DNA of 64,000 nucleotides from positions 124,001 through 188,000 of the forward strand of contig JBGFRO010000006.1 in NCBI GenBank assembly GCA_041695085.1. The letters run 5' to 3'. A program made the position numbers and the translations under genes. Below, one piece after another: positions 8,094 to 15,973 of the stretch. This DNA is from DYFT01 sp041695085. Lineage in GTDB: Bacteria > Bacteroidota > Ignavibacteria > UBA10030. The notes beneath the pieces were generated by a model. The model was not told the DNA's origin. It saw only the letters and a list, made by a program, of their open reading frames with translations, and made no database searches. Position 1 is the stretch's first letter. Each line of letters opens with the position of its first letter.

Positions 8094-9038
8094 ATGCTCA
8101 TCAAGCGGGGGAACGACATCTCCTCATCGGACATCACCCCAGAACACGTCTATTTCCATCGTCGTGAATTTCTTCGCGCGGCCGCCGCTGCCGGAATGGC
8201 CGTCGCATTACGTGAGGCGTTCCCGGAGTCGTTGTGGGCACAGGAGCGGTGGCCCCAGGGGAAACGCGGACCATACGACACCGACGAGAAGCCGAACACG
8301 TACAAAGAAATCACGACGTACAACAACTTCTACGAGTTTGGGACGGACAAAGCTGACCCCGCCAAGAACTCATCCCTCTTCAAGACAAAACCGTGGACGG
8401 TTCGAATTGAGGGAGAAGTAAAGAAGCCCGCCACGTACGCGCTCGAAGATCTTCTCAAAGGAAAGACCATCGAAGATCGGGTTTATCGCTTCCGGTGCGT
8501 GGAAGGGTGGTCTATGGTGATTCCGTGGAGGGGATTTCAGCTGTCTGAGCTGATCAAACAAGTGGAGCCAACCTCTCGCGCGCAGTACGTTGCTTTCGAG
8601 ACGGTGTACCGACCCGAAGAGATGGTAGGTCAACGGCGGCCCTACCTCACGTGGCCGTATGTGGAAGGACTCAGGATGGACGAGGCGATGCATCCTCTCA
8701 CATTGCTTGTGACGGGACTGTATGGGCGGGAGCTGCCGAAGCAGAACGGTGCACCCCTTAGGTTGATCGTTCCTTGGAAATACGGTTTCAAAGGCATTAA
8801 ATCGATCGTCAAGATTCGTTTCGTGGAGAAGGAGCCGCCGACGACATGGAACCTTGCCTCCCCGGATGAATATGGTTTCTATTCTAACGTCAATCCCGAC
8901 GTCGATCATCCGCGCTGGAGTCAGAAAACGGAGCGCCGCATTGGCGAGTTTCTGAAGCGGAAGACGTTCCCCTTCAACGGATACGCAGAGCAGGTAGCTC
9001 ACTTGTACGCGGGGATGGACCTGCGAAAGTACTTTTGA
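8094..9038 (+). CDS. msrP: Protein-methionine-sulfoxide reductase catalytic subunit MsrP (YedY)
   Basis: 314 residues, start supported by AAGGAGG. A Tat-type signal HRREFLRAAAAAG with a hydrophobic run (about 22-50) exports the folded molybdopterin enzyme. The molybdenum-binding cysteine is Cys135 in RFRCVEGWSMVIPWRG, and the conserved KYGFKGIKSI stretch follows. MsrP repairs oxidised methionines in periplasmic proteins using electrons from the quinone pool through MsrQ, which is encoded 9 bp downstream. The moaC-mogA fusion at 17.8 kb supplies steps of the cofactor pathway it needs. Neighbouring redox genes suggest an oxidative or chlorine stress setting, by inference. Confidence 0.93.
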   Translation: MLIKRGNDISSSDITPEHVYFHRREFLRAAAAAGMAVALREAFPESLWAQERWPQGKRGPYDTDEKPNTYKEITTYNNFYEFGTDKADPAKNSSLFKTKPWTVRIEGEVKKPATYALEDLLKGKTIEDRVYRFRCVEGWSMVIPWRGFQLSELIKQVEPTSRAQYVAFETVYRPEEMVGQRRPYLTWPYVEGLRMDEAMHPLTLLVTGLYGRELPKQNGAPLRLIVPWKYGFKGIKSIVKIRFVEKEPPTTWNLASPDEYGFYSNVNPDVDHPRWSQKTERRIGEFLKRKTFPFNGYAEQVAHLYAGMDLRKYF

Positions 9039-9047
9039 GGTATCGGC

Positions 9048-9689
9048 GTGACGCGCGGGGACCGGATTCGATACGTCTACAAACCGCTCGTGGCTCTCCT
9101 TGCTCTTCTCCCTCTTGCACTCCTCATCTGGAATTTTCTTCACGACAACCTCAGCGTCAACCCGCTCGACGACATCACGGATGAGACCGGGACGTGGACG
9201 CTTCGTTTTCTTGTTCTTACCCTCGCCATCACACCACTCCGTCATTTGACCGGTTGGACGACGGTTGTTCTCTTCCGCCGGATGATCGGTTTGTTCGCGT
9301 TCTTTTATGGGACGCTGCATCTCTTCACGTATCTGTATCTCGATAGGTTCTTCGCATGGGCCGACATCGTTGAGGATATCGGCAAGCGGCCGTTCATTAC
9401 TGCCGGCATGACGGCCTTTCTTCTCATGCTTCCACTCGCGGCAACTTCCTTCGACCGGATGATCCGCTGGATGGGAGGAAAGCGCTGGAAGATGCTGCAT
9501 CGCCTCGCGTATGGAGCGGGAATCGCGGGTGTGATCCACTACCTCTGGCTCGTCAAGGCGGATACGAGTCGGCCCTTGACCTACGGTGCAATTCTGCTTT
9601 TCCTGTTTGGGGTGCGGGTCTACGTTTTTCTCAAGCCGCGCCTCTTACAGAAATCATCCCCCGCACGTAAAGAAGTCCCTTCTGCTTGA
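9048..9689 (+). CDS. msrQ: Haem b membrane subunit MsrQ (YedZ)
   Basis: 213 residues, GTG start 9 bp after msrP. Six hydrophobic segments fit the ferric reductase-like fold. Histidines that can bind haem b lie in the helices around RHLTGW, GTLHLFTYLY, WKMLHRLAY and GVIHYLWLV. MsrQ takes electrons from quinol and passes them to MsrP at the periplasmic side. The region INPLDDITDETGTW-like (NPLDDITDETGTW) and the PLRHLTGW motif are typical of the family. The gene ends the msrPQ unit; a weak inverted repeat near 9701-9730 may end transcription. Confidence 0.92.
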   Translation: MTRGDRIRYVYKPLVALLALLPLALLIWNFLHDNLSVNPLDDITDETGTWTLRFLVLTLAITPLRHLTGWTTVVLFRRMIGLFAFFYGTLHLFTYLYLDRFFAWADIVEDIGKRPFITAGMTAFLLMLPLAATSFDRMIRWMGGKRWKMLHRLAYGAGIAGVIHYLWLVKADTSRPLTYGAILLFLFGVRVYVFLKPRLLQKSSPARKEVPSA

Positions 9690-9785
9690 TCCTATCACTC
9701 AGTAGAGAGCAAAAAAGTCCCTGTACGACTCTCTTTCCCCTCTTCCACCCCCTATGGTACATTTTGCCTCACCCCAAAAAAAAGC

Positions 9786-9814
9786 TTGACAAGTAGCATC
9801 CTTTCTTTTATATT
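9786..9814 (+). promoter_or_regulatory. Strong sigma70 promoter of the cytochrome operon
   Basis: TTGACA (9786-9791), 17-bp spacer, TATATT (9809-9814): the best consensus match in the window. The start would be near 9820, giving a leader of about 38 nt before the small haem-c gene. Confidence 0.7.
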
Positions 9815-9815
9815 C

Positions 9816-9830
9816 ATTAGGATTCCTAAT
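9816..9830. promoter_or_regulatory. Perfect palindrome over the transcription start, probable operator
   Basis: ATTAGGATTCCTAAT has 7-bp arms (ATTAGGA/TCCTAAT) around one base. It begins one base after the -10 box and covers the expected start point, which is where a repressor would block the polymerase. The obvious candidate binder is the MarR-family protein encoded at 10880-11488; that link is inference. Confidence 0.55.
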
Positions 9831-9858
9831 TACATTACCGAGAGGGACCTCACGCGCT

Positions 9859-10176
9859 ATGAAGGATGTGCGTTCGGTTTGGGTGCTTTCGATAGCGTTG
9901 GTGCTGGCCTTACTGGGCTTCGAGCTGGCTAGTCGTGGGAAGCCGGAGGTTCCGAGTCCTCATGATGAGGCGATTTTTAAGACGAAATGCTTTCGGTGTC
10001 ATGATGAGCATATGGCAACGAAAAGAAGCTTTCCGAAAGAACCGTTGAAGGCACTGCGACACTCTGTCGACTCCCTTGTGAACGTTATGGCCAATTATGA
10101 TACAGTCTGGATCGACAGTTCGTCGCGGAAGAGCATCAAGCGATATTTGCTGTACCATCATGCTTCTCAACCCTAA
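9859..10176 (+). CDS. Small exported mono-haem c protein
   Basis: 105 residues. An N-terminal hydrophobic segment (about 7-24) acts as a signal or anchor. One haem-c site, CFRCH (44-48), is followed by DEHMATKRSF. The rest is helical and charged, and the KEPLKALRHSVDSLVN stretch could supply the second axial ligand. It looks like a small cytochrome c that shuttles electrons in the periplasm, probably for the cytochrome P460 encoded 38 bp downstream. I do not recognise a precise family. It is the first gene after the strong promoter and palindrome. Confidence 0.75.
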   Translation: MKDVRSVWVLSIALVLALLGFELASRGKPEVPSPHDEAIFKTKCFRCHDEHMATKRSFPKEPLKALRHSVDSLVNVMANYDTVWIDSSSRKSIKRYLLYHHASQP

Positions 10177-10214
10177 CTCATCCATTCACACTATCACACA
10201 CAAAGGAGGGCAAC

Positions 10215-10724
10215 ATGAAACCGTCACGCTTTTTTATTTTGGGAGTCTTGGCGATCCTCGTCGTGCTGGGACTTTCGCTCTCGGTCGAGGCGTTTCAAGC
10301 TCCCGCGAAAGGGCTTCCCTACCCGGACGGATATAGGAGTTGGACTCACGTTAAGTCCATGCTGATCCATAGTAAGGATCATCCGCTGTATGATCCTTTT
10401 GGAGGATTGCATCATGTCTATGTCAACGACAAGGGACTCAAGACGCTGAAAGCGGGGGGTGTTTATCCGGATGGCTCGATTCTTGTCTTTGATCTCTATG
10501 AAGCCAAGGAAGAAGGGGGCGCGTATGTGGCGACCGACCGGAAGTTCATCGGGCTTATGGTGAAGGATGCAAAGAAGTACGCTGAGACCGGCGGCTGGGG
10601 ATGGGAGGTTTTCAAAGGCAATTCCAGGACGGGCGGCAATGTTGGAGATGCAAAGAAGGATTGCTTTGCGTGCCATGCCTCGCAAAAAGCCACTGACTAT
10701 GTCTTCTCGAGGTACCAAGAGTGA
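10215..10724 (+). CDS. Cytochrome P460 family protein
   Basis: 169 residues with a strong AAAGGAGG site. A signal peptide (about 1-27, cleaved after SVEA) is followed by the P460 fold: YRSWTHVKSMLI, FGGLHHVYVN, YPDGSILVFDLYE, RKFIGLMVKD and GGWGWEVFKG. The haem site is CFACH (150-154) at the C-terminus. Characterised members oxidise hydroxylamine or bind NO in the periplasm, while many homologues in non-nitrifiers have no known role. The family forms a Lys- or Tyr-haem cross-link, and the position cannot be assigned safely here. A perfect terminator follows directly, so the two cytochrome genes form a closed unit. Confidence 0.85.
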   Translation: MKPSRFFILGVLAILVVLGLSLSVEAFQAPAKGLPYPDGYRSWTHVKSMLIHSKDHPLYDPFGGLHHVYVNDKGLKTLKAGGVYPDGSILVFDLYEAKEEGGAYVATDRKFIGLMVKDAKKYAETGGWGWEVFKGNSRTGGNVGDAKKDCFACHASQKATDYVFSRYQE

Positions 10725-10736
10725 CGATGAAGCAGG

Positions 10737-10776
10737 AAACGGGGACGTGGAACGCTTCTCACGCGTCCCCGTTTTC
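10737..10776 (+). terminator. Intrinsic terminator of the cytochrome operon
   Basis: AAACGGGGACG (10737-10747) pairs perfectly with CGTCCCCGTTT (10764-10774), an 11-bp GC-rich stem, and the right arm runs into TTTTC. It lies 12 bp after the P460 stop codon. Confidence 0.85.
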
Positions 10777-10879
10777 TATGTTGACTCAACACCAAGAAAT
10801 TCTTACGTTCACCCACCATCACACCATCTATCTCACCAAGCGCACCGTGTCTTCTTCCATATTCAACCCATCGGATCAA

Positions 10880-11488
10880 ATGAGCCTTGACCGGAAGATC
10901 GCTGTCGGACTTGAGCGGATTGCCGAGGCGCTCAAAGCCGTGATTTGGAACGAGACCAAACAATCGGGCTTAAGTCCTATCCAGATTCAGTTCCTCATCG
11001 CGCTGCAATTCGAAAAAAAAATGGAGTGGACAATTGGTCATCTGGCGGAGCGGTTTGGATTGACTGCTGCTACCGTGAGCGATGCCGTGACGAGTCTTGA
11101 GGAGAAAGGTCTCGTTCAAAGAAAGAAGAAAGGAGAAGATCGGAGAACGGTGTATCTTCACCTCACGCCGAGTGGTCGACGTGCCGTGAAGAAGTTAGGA
11201 GGCTGGGCAAATATTCTTCAGGATTCACTCGCCGGTATGTCCCACGAAGAGAAAACGGTCATGCTCAAGGGTGTGATTTCCGTCTTGCGTTCTTTGCAGT
11301 CTTCCGGCGTGATTTCGACCGTTCAGATGTGCATGACATGCAAATTCTTCCGGCCGAATATGTACCGCAACTCCCGGGGTCCCCATCACTGCGCGCTTCT
11401 TGAAGTACCTTTGAGTGAGTCCGAGCTTCGAGTCGATTGTCCGGAGCACGAACCGCACGACCTCGGTGGTCTTCCGAGCTCCCGTTAA
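10880..11488 (+). CDS. MarR-family regulator with C-terminal four-cysteine domain
   Basis: 202 residues counted from the ATG at 10880. A longer frame exists back to 10721, but it would run through the terminator hairpin, so the inner ATG is preferred. The winged helix-turn-helix (about 30-100) shows TIGHLAERFGLTAATVSDAVTSLEEKGLV and the wing KGEDRRTVYLHLTPSGR. After a dimerising helix region the tail has CMTCKFF...HHCALL...VDCPEH, a C-x2-C...C...C set that could hold zinc or an iron-sulfur cluster. That would make it a redox or metal sensor. It is placed to control the palindrome-marked cytochrome promoter upstream. Its stop codon overlaps the convergent DUF302 stop in the shared TTAA. Confidence 0.85.
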   Translation: MSLDRKIAVGLERIAEALKAVIWNETKQSGLSPIQIQFLIALQFEKKMEWTIGHLAERFGLTAATVSDAVTSLEEKGLVQRKKKGEDRRTVYLHLTPSGRRAVKKLGGWANILQDSLAGMSHEEKTVMLKGVISVLRSLQSSGVISTVQMCMTCKFFRPNMYRNSRGPHHCALLEVPLSESELRVDCPEHEPHDLGGLPSSR

Positions 11489-11868
11489 ACCGCCGCCAAT
11501 ACGCGCTGTAAGCGCGAACTCACTTCATCTGCGATGGGCGAAAGGGCCGGGTTATCTACCAACGACGTCATGACTCGGGGATCAAACATGGCAACACGCG
11601 TCGTGCCTTGATGCTCGGCGACCACGACGTTGCAAGGGAGGAGGAGGCCAATCATCTCTTCTGCCTGAAGAGCTTGGTGAGCGAAGGGAGGATTGCACGC
11701 GCCCAGAATCGTATACCGTTCGAAGTCGACGTTCAGCTTCTTCTTCAAGGTGTCCTGAACATCGATCGTGGTCAGAACACCAAACCCTTCTTTTTTCAAT
11801 TCTTCCGTCACTTTCTCCATCGCCTGATCGAAGGTCAGTGGCACTATCTTAGAAAAGCCGTATCGCAT
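11485..11868 (-). CDS. DUF302 family protein
   Basis: 127 residues from the ATG at 11868, chosen over 11892 because GAGGT sits just upstream and because it avoids overlapping the preceding gene. The DUF302 core runs MRYGFSKIVPLTFDQAMEKVTEELKKEGFGVLT-like through GLLLPCNVVV and ends in a helix EVSSRLQRVL. A lone cysteine is kept in LGACNPP and LLPCNVV. DUF302 proteins are small alpha/beta proteins often encoded with rhodaneses and sulfur or redox genes in FCB bacteria; their biochemical role is unknown. It is the last gene of the minus-strand cluster. Confidence 0.85.
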   Translation of the reverse strand: MRYGFSKIVPLTFDQAMEKVTEELKKEGFGVLTTIDVQDTLKKKLNVDFERYTILGACNPPFAHQALQAEEMIGLLLPCNVVVAEHQGTTRVAMFDPRVMTSLVDNPALSPIADEVSSRLQRVLAAV

Positions 11869-11875
11869 CCGAACC

Positions 11876-12097
11876 TCACTTCTGTTCTTCATTTTTGGTT
11901 TTTGGCTTCCCGATTGTAAAAATCAATCCCATCAATGCGCCATAGGCAGTGCTGGACCACGGATTGCTCGTGATGGGACACGATCCATAGACACAACCGA
12001 TCAATGCGTAGTACGCGTATCCGGCCATTGCACCGAGGAGAACAGGAGACCAACGACGGAGAATCCTGTTCAGGTGCTGAGTTGTTGATCGTTCCAC
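11876..12097 (-). CDS. DUF6132-like small membrane protein
   Basis: 73 residues. Two hydrophobic segments (about 17-35 and 48-64) flank a conserved loop with GCVYGSCPITSNP, the signature of DUF6132 (YtaB-like) proteins in Bacteroidota. Two cysteines in that loop could form a disulfide or bind a sulfur species. Function is not known. It lies between the rhodanese (16 bp upstream) and DUF302 (7 bp downstream), so all are probably made together. Confidence 0.8.
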   Translation of the reverse strand: MERSTTQHLNRILRRWSPVLLGAMAGYAYYALIGCVYGSCPITSNPWSSTAYGALMGLIFTIGKPKTKNEEQK

Positions 12098-12113
12098 TCG
12101 CCGATATCTCCTT

Positions 12114-12527
12114 TCATTGTGACGACTCCATCACGACGGGGAGGTTTTCTCTGTTCCACTGGATCATGCCGCCGAGCATGTTGTAGGCTTTGAAACCGTG
12201 CTGGTTCAAGATGCGCGCAGCGGTTCCACTCCGGTTTCCGGAGCGGCAATACGCGATGATCGTCTTGTTTCGGTATGGTTCCAGTTCCGACAGCCGACTC
12301 TCCAACTCCTGCACGGGAATCAACATCGCTCCGTGCAATCGTCCCGTTGCACTGTGCCATTCTTGTGGTGTTCTCACATCCAACAACAAAATCGTCGAAT
12401 CGCTTTTCAAACGTTCAAAGGTTTCTTGTATCGTGATGGTCGGCACGGTTGGAGACTGCTGGAACATGGAAAATCCCACAATGCTAACAAGAAGAACGAT
12501 GAGAGCGAAGAAGAAGTACTTACGCAT
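12114..12527 (-). CDS. Exported rhodanese-like sulfurtransferase
   Basis: 137 residues. A signal anchor (about 4-22) is followed by one rhodanese domain: LLLDVRTPQEW, GAMLIPVQELESR, and the active loop YCRSGNRS with Cys94, six residues as in GlpE/PspE-type enzymes. The domain ends with YNMLGGMIQWNRENLPV. It should carry persulfide sulfur in the periplasm, comparable to PspE. It sits between FmdB (15 bp upstream) and DUF6132, so a sulfur-relay or thiol-stress role for the cluster is reasonable but unproven. Confidence 0.9.
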   Translation of the reverse strand: MRKYFFFALIVLLVSIVGFSMFQQSPTVPTITIQETFERLKSDSTILLLDVRTPQEWHSATGRLHGAMLIPVQELESRLSELEPYRNKTIIAYCRSGNRSGTAARILNQHGFKAYNMLGGMIQWNRENLPVVMESSQ

Positions 12528-12542
12528 AGGGCCAACTTTCCT

Positions 12543-12773
12543 TTAGTTCAAAGAACACGCGCCGCCGCAGCAACCGCCGGGTTCACAGGATGAAGTTGCC
12601 GATGAGGGGACCGATGAACTCTCTCCACGGAATGCCGCAGGAACCGAGATGAGCTTCTTGTGATTGGTCGATCCGCAGGAAGGGCAGAGGACATCTTCGA
12701 TAACTTCCCGGACTTTGTGATAGACATCGTAGGTTTTGCCGCAACAGAGGCACGCGTAATCGAAAACAGGCAT
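12543..12773 (-). CDS. FmdB-type zinc ribbon protein
   Basis: 76 residues from the ATG at 12773, which has AAGGGA upstream; the longer frame from 12854 has no support. MPVFDYACLCCGKTYDV and CPSCGSTN give the two CxxC knuckles of the FmdB zinc ribbon (Cys8, Cys11, Cys30, Cys33). A flexible tail ends in CEPGGCCGGACSLN, the glycine- and cysteine-rich end common in the family. FmdB-like proteins are small putative regulators whose targets are unknown. This is the first gene of the FmdB-rhodanese-DUF6132-DUF302 cluster. Confidence 0.85.
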   Translation of the reverse strand: MPVFDYACLCCGKTYDVYHKVREVIEDVLCPSCGSTNHKKLISVPAAFRGESSSVPSSATSSCEPGGCCGGACSLN

Positions 12774-12866
12774 AGTCTTCCCTTGGTTTATTGAGCTATT
12801 TGTTTGATGCTCTCGAGCCTCAGAAAGGGTCGCATTCGGCTCCTTTCGCTCCATTTTTTTTGTAAG

Positions 12867-12886
12867 GCATCAATGGGCATTGATGC
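12867..12886. promoter_or_regulatory. 20-bp palindrome upstream of the fmdB cluster
   Basis: GCATCAATGGGCATTGATGC: perfect 9-bp arms around GG. It lies between the aconitase stop and the fmdB start. On the minus strand the hairpin is followed by A, not T, so it does not look like a terminator of aconitase. An operator is possible. Confidence 0.4.
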
Positions 12887-12925
12887 GCCGTGAAGCGGAT
12901 ATCTGTATGGAGCGAGTTGTGTTGC

Positions 12926-15706
12926 CTAATTCTTCAGGAGTTGTCGAAGCACGAACTGCAAGATGCCGTCGTTGTTGTAATAATCCACCTCGTTCGGTGT
13001 ATCGATGCGCGATATCACCGTAAACGACTTGGATACACCATCTGTGCTCCTTGCCGTCACGGTCAAGTGCTGCCGGGGTTGGAGGCCGGTGGAAATACCT
13101 TCAATTGAGTAGACTTCGAAGCCGGTCAATCCCAAAGTCTGTGCATTCTGGCCTTCTTCGAATTGAAGCGGCAGCACCCCCATACCGACGAGATTGCTGC
13201 GATGAATCCGCTCGAAGCTTTCGGCAATGACGGCCCGGACGCCGAGCAGTCGCGGCCCCTTTGCTGCCCAGTCCCGTGAAGATCCTGAACCGTACTCTTT
13301 GCCAGCAATGACGATAAGGGGAATCCCTTCCTCGCGATACTTCATCGCGGCATCGTAGATGAACATCGGCTCCTTCGAAGAGGGGTGGATTGTCCATCCT
13401 CCTTCCGTTCCGGGGGCCATGAGGTTACGGAGGCGTATGTTGGCGAACGTGCCTCGCATCATCACTTCGTGGTTACCCCGACGTGAGCCGTAGGAATTGA
13501 AATCCTTCGGTTCCACGCCTCGCTCCATCAGGTACTTCGCGGCGGGACTATTCTTCGCAATCGATCCGGCCGGAGAAATATGATCCGTGGTAACCGAGTC
13601 ACCCAACAACGCCAAGACGCGAGCGTTTTGAATATCTCGCGGCGGAATCGGATCGCGCGGAAGTCCTTCGAAGTAGGGCGCCGCTTTGATGTAGGTGGAG
13701 GCCGGATCCCAGGCGTACCGTGCACCGGAAGGGGTTGGAAGTGATTTCCATTGTTCACCTCCATCGAAAACGTTTGCGTACTCTTTATGGAACATCTCCG
13801 ACTTAACGCATGAACGAATCGTTTCTTCCACTTCCTGAGGAGAGGGCCATATGTCGCGCAGGTACACCGGCTTTCCGTCTTTTCCAATACCGAGCGCATC
13901 GTTGGTGATGTCGATGTTCATCGTTCCCGCGAGGGCGTACGCGACGACGAGCGGAGGAGAGGCGAGGTAGTTGGCTCGTACGTGAGGATTCACGCGACCT
14001 TCAAAATTCCGGTTGCCCGATAAGACCGATACGGCAATGAGGTCGGCTTCCTGAACTGCTTTTGCGATCGGCTCGGGAAGAGGTCCGCTGTTACCAATAC
14101 ACGTTGTGCATCCATAGCCGACCAAATGAAAGCCAAGCTTGTTCAGATATGTATCGAGTTTTGCCTCTGCAAGATAGTCCGTGACAACTTTGGATCCGGG
14201 GGCGAGACTCGTCTTGACCCAAGGTTTCGAGCTGAGGCCGCGCTCCACCGCTTTTTTTGCGAGAAGCCCCGCAGCCACCATGACTGATGGATTCGATGTG
14301 TTCGTACAACTCGTAATGGCGGCGATGACGACCGAGCCGTGGGTGAGATCGAACTCCGTACCGTTCTTCCAAACATGCACGCTCTTCAGGCATGTGTCGA
14401 CAAGTGAAGGATCGATCGTTGCCGTGCTTGTCACGCTCCCTCCTTCTTCGACCCAGCGCGAAACCGCCTCGCGATTGATCTTCGCTCCTCTTGATTCCAA
14501 CATCTCAACGAGTGCGCTTCTAAAGGATCGGTGCGATTGCGAGAGAGGAACGCGATCCTGCGGTCGCTTGGGACCGGCGAGACTTGGTTCGACACTCTTG
14601 AGGTCGAGTTCGAGCGTATCGCTGAAGACCGGCTCCGGGCTTTCGGCTGAGTGGAATAATCCCTGGGCGCGGCAGTACGTTTCCACCAACTTCACAAGCT
14701 CTTCGCTGCGACCGGTGAAGCGGAGATAGTTGAGAGATTCGTTGTCGACAGGGAAGAAGCCCATGGTTGCACCGTATTCGGGCGCCATGTTGGCAATTGT
14801 CGCCCGATCAGCAAGGCTCAACGCGGAAAGCCCTTCGCCAAAAAATTCCACAAACTTTCCGACCACTCCTTTCTTCCTCAGCATTTGTGTAACAGTCAGA
14901 ACGAGATCGGTCGCTGTTGCACCGGCGCGCAGTCTGCCATACAATTTGAAACCGACGACCTGTGGAATCAACATTGAGATCGGTTGCCCCAGCATCGCTG
15001 CCTCGGCTTCTATGCCGCCGACACCCCAACCAAGTACGCCGAGACCATTAATCATAGTGGTGTGGGAATCGGTTCCAACCAGCGTGTCGGGGTAGGCATA
15101 CGTTTCGCCGTTGATTTTTATGGTAAAGACCGCTTTGGCAAGGTATTCAAGATTAATCTGATGCACGATACCGGTTCCCGGGGGGACAACACGAAAGTTT
15201 TTGAACGCCTGCTGTCCCCAGCGGAGAAACGTGTAGCGCTCTTTGTTCCGCTCAAATTCCTTCTGCACATTCAGCAGAAAGGCCCTGTCCGTTCCGTACT
15301 CATCCACCTGGACGGAGTGATCGATCACGAGGTCGACCGGTTGAAGAGGATTGATCTTATTTGGATCGCCCCCCATAGCAATCATGGCATCCCGCATGAC
15401 GGCAAGATCCACGATGCATGGGACGCCGGTGAAGTCTTGCAGGAGGACTCGGGCCGGCATGAAGGCGATCTCTTTGTCCGGGACTTTCTTCGGCTCCCAG
15501 TGAACAAGCGCTTCAATATCTTCGCGCCGCACGACGCGCCCGTCCTCCTGACGCAACAGGTTCTCCAACAAGATCTTGAGCGAGATGGGGAGTCGCTTCA
15601 GTTGCTCAGGAAACTTTGCTTCGAGCGGCTGAAGGGAAAAAATGGTATATCGATCCGAACCTACATTGAGCGTTGTTTTGGATTGAAAGCTGTCAACAGT
15701 GGCCAT
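12926..15706 (-). CDS. acnA: Aconitate hydratase A
   Basis: 926 residues, close to the usual AcnA/IRP length, with GGAGGTAGC directly before the ATG. It interconverts citrate and isocitrate in the cytoplasm through a [4Fe-4S] cluster. The cluster cysteines are in ITSCTNTSNPSVM and GYGCTTCIGNSG. Other family blocks are GVLGWGVGGIEAEAAMLGQP, VGTDSHTTMINGLG and, in the swivel domain, YGSRRGNHEVMMRG and EYGSGSSRDWAAKG. With icd at 37.6 kb it covers two adjacent steps of the citric acid cycle. It stands alone on the minus strand with divergent neighbours. Confidence 0.97.
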   Translation of the reverse strand: MATVDSFQSKTTLNVGSDRYTIFSLQPLEAKFPEQLKRLPISLKILLENLLRQEDGRVVRREDIEALVHWEPKKVPDKEIAFMPARVLLQDFTGVPCIVDLAVMRDAMIAMGGDPNKINPLQPVDLVIDHSVQVDEYGTDRAFLLNVQKEFERNKERYTFLRWGQQAFKNFRVVPPGTGIVHQINLEYLAKAVFTIKINGETYAYPDTLVGTDSHTTMINGLGVLGWGVGGIEAEAAMLGQPISMLIPQVVGFKLYGRLRAGATATDLVLTVTQMLRKKGVVGKFVEFFGEGLSALSLADRATIANMAPEYGATMGFFPVDNESLNYLRFTGRSEELVKLVETYCRAQGLFHSAESPEPVFSDTLELDLKSVEPSLAGPKRPQDRVPLSQSHRSFRSALVEMLESRGAKINREAVSRWVEEGGSVTSTATIDPSLVDTCLKSVHVWKNGTEFDLTHGSVVIAAITSCTNTSNPSVMVAAGLLAKKAVERGLSSKPWVKTSLAPGSKVVTDYLAEAKLDTYLNKLGFHLVGYGCTTCIGNSGPLPEPIAKAVQEADLIAVSVLSGNRNFEGRVNPHVRANYLASPPLVVAYALAGTMNIDITNDALGIGKDGKPVYLRDIWPSPQEVEETIRSCVKSEMFHKEYANVFDGGEQWKSLPTPSGARYAWDPASTYIKAAPYFEGLPRDPIPPRDIQNARVLALLGDSVTTDHISPAGSIAKNSPAAKYLMERGVEPKDFNSYGSRRGNHEVMMRGTFANIRLRNLMAPGTEGGWTIHPSSKEPMFIYDAAMKYREEGIPLIVIAGKEYGSGSSRDWAAKGPRLLGVRAVIAESFERIHRSNLVGMGVLPLQFEEGQNAQTLGLTGFEVYSIEGISTGLQPRQHLTVTARSTDGVSKSFTVISRIDTPNEVDYYNNDGILQFVLRQLLKN

Positions 15707-15907
15707 GCTACCTCCGTCTGAGTCAATTCCTTTGGTGACATAAAAGATGCGCCGACGAGTGTCCTGGATGAAGTAAAAAATCGATAGTCAAATATAGAGA
15801 AAATGACCTTGAATCGCTATCGTTTCGCGCTGGTCCCGCAAGCTTGCATAAGTATGCGCGGGGTCATATATTCACGATGGCCTTTTTCCTTCGAAACATG
15901 TTGCGCA

Positions 15908-15934
15908 TTGACAATCCACTATGAGCGATACATT
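15908..15934 (+). promoter_or_regulatory. Weak promoter candidate for the TlpA-like gene
   Basis: TTGACA (15908-15913) and TACATT (15929-15934), but the spacer is only 15 bp, so this is tentative. Confidence 0.25.
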
Positions 15935-15973
15935 CATCGTCACTCGTCGAACCAACTATCGAAAGGAGGCACT

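Noticed and set aside
10781..10809. TTGACT-17-TACGTT as the promoter of the MarR gene
   Set aside because: The -10 box is poor and there is no further support; kept only as a weak possibility.
10721..10879. N-terminal extension of the MarR protein
   Set aside because: The extra codons run through the perfect terminator hairpin, overlap the P460 stop and encode low-complexity sequence; the ATG at 10880 fits the fold.
15866..15973. Upstream frame extending the TlpA-like protein to 15803
   Set aside because: No ribosome site or conserved residues there; the ATG at 15974 has AAAGGAGG and a proper signal peptide.
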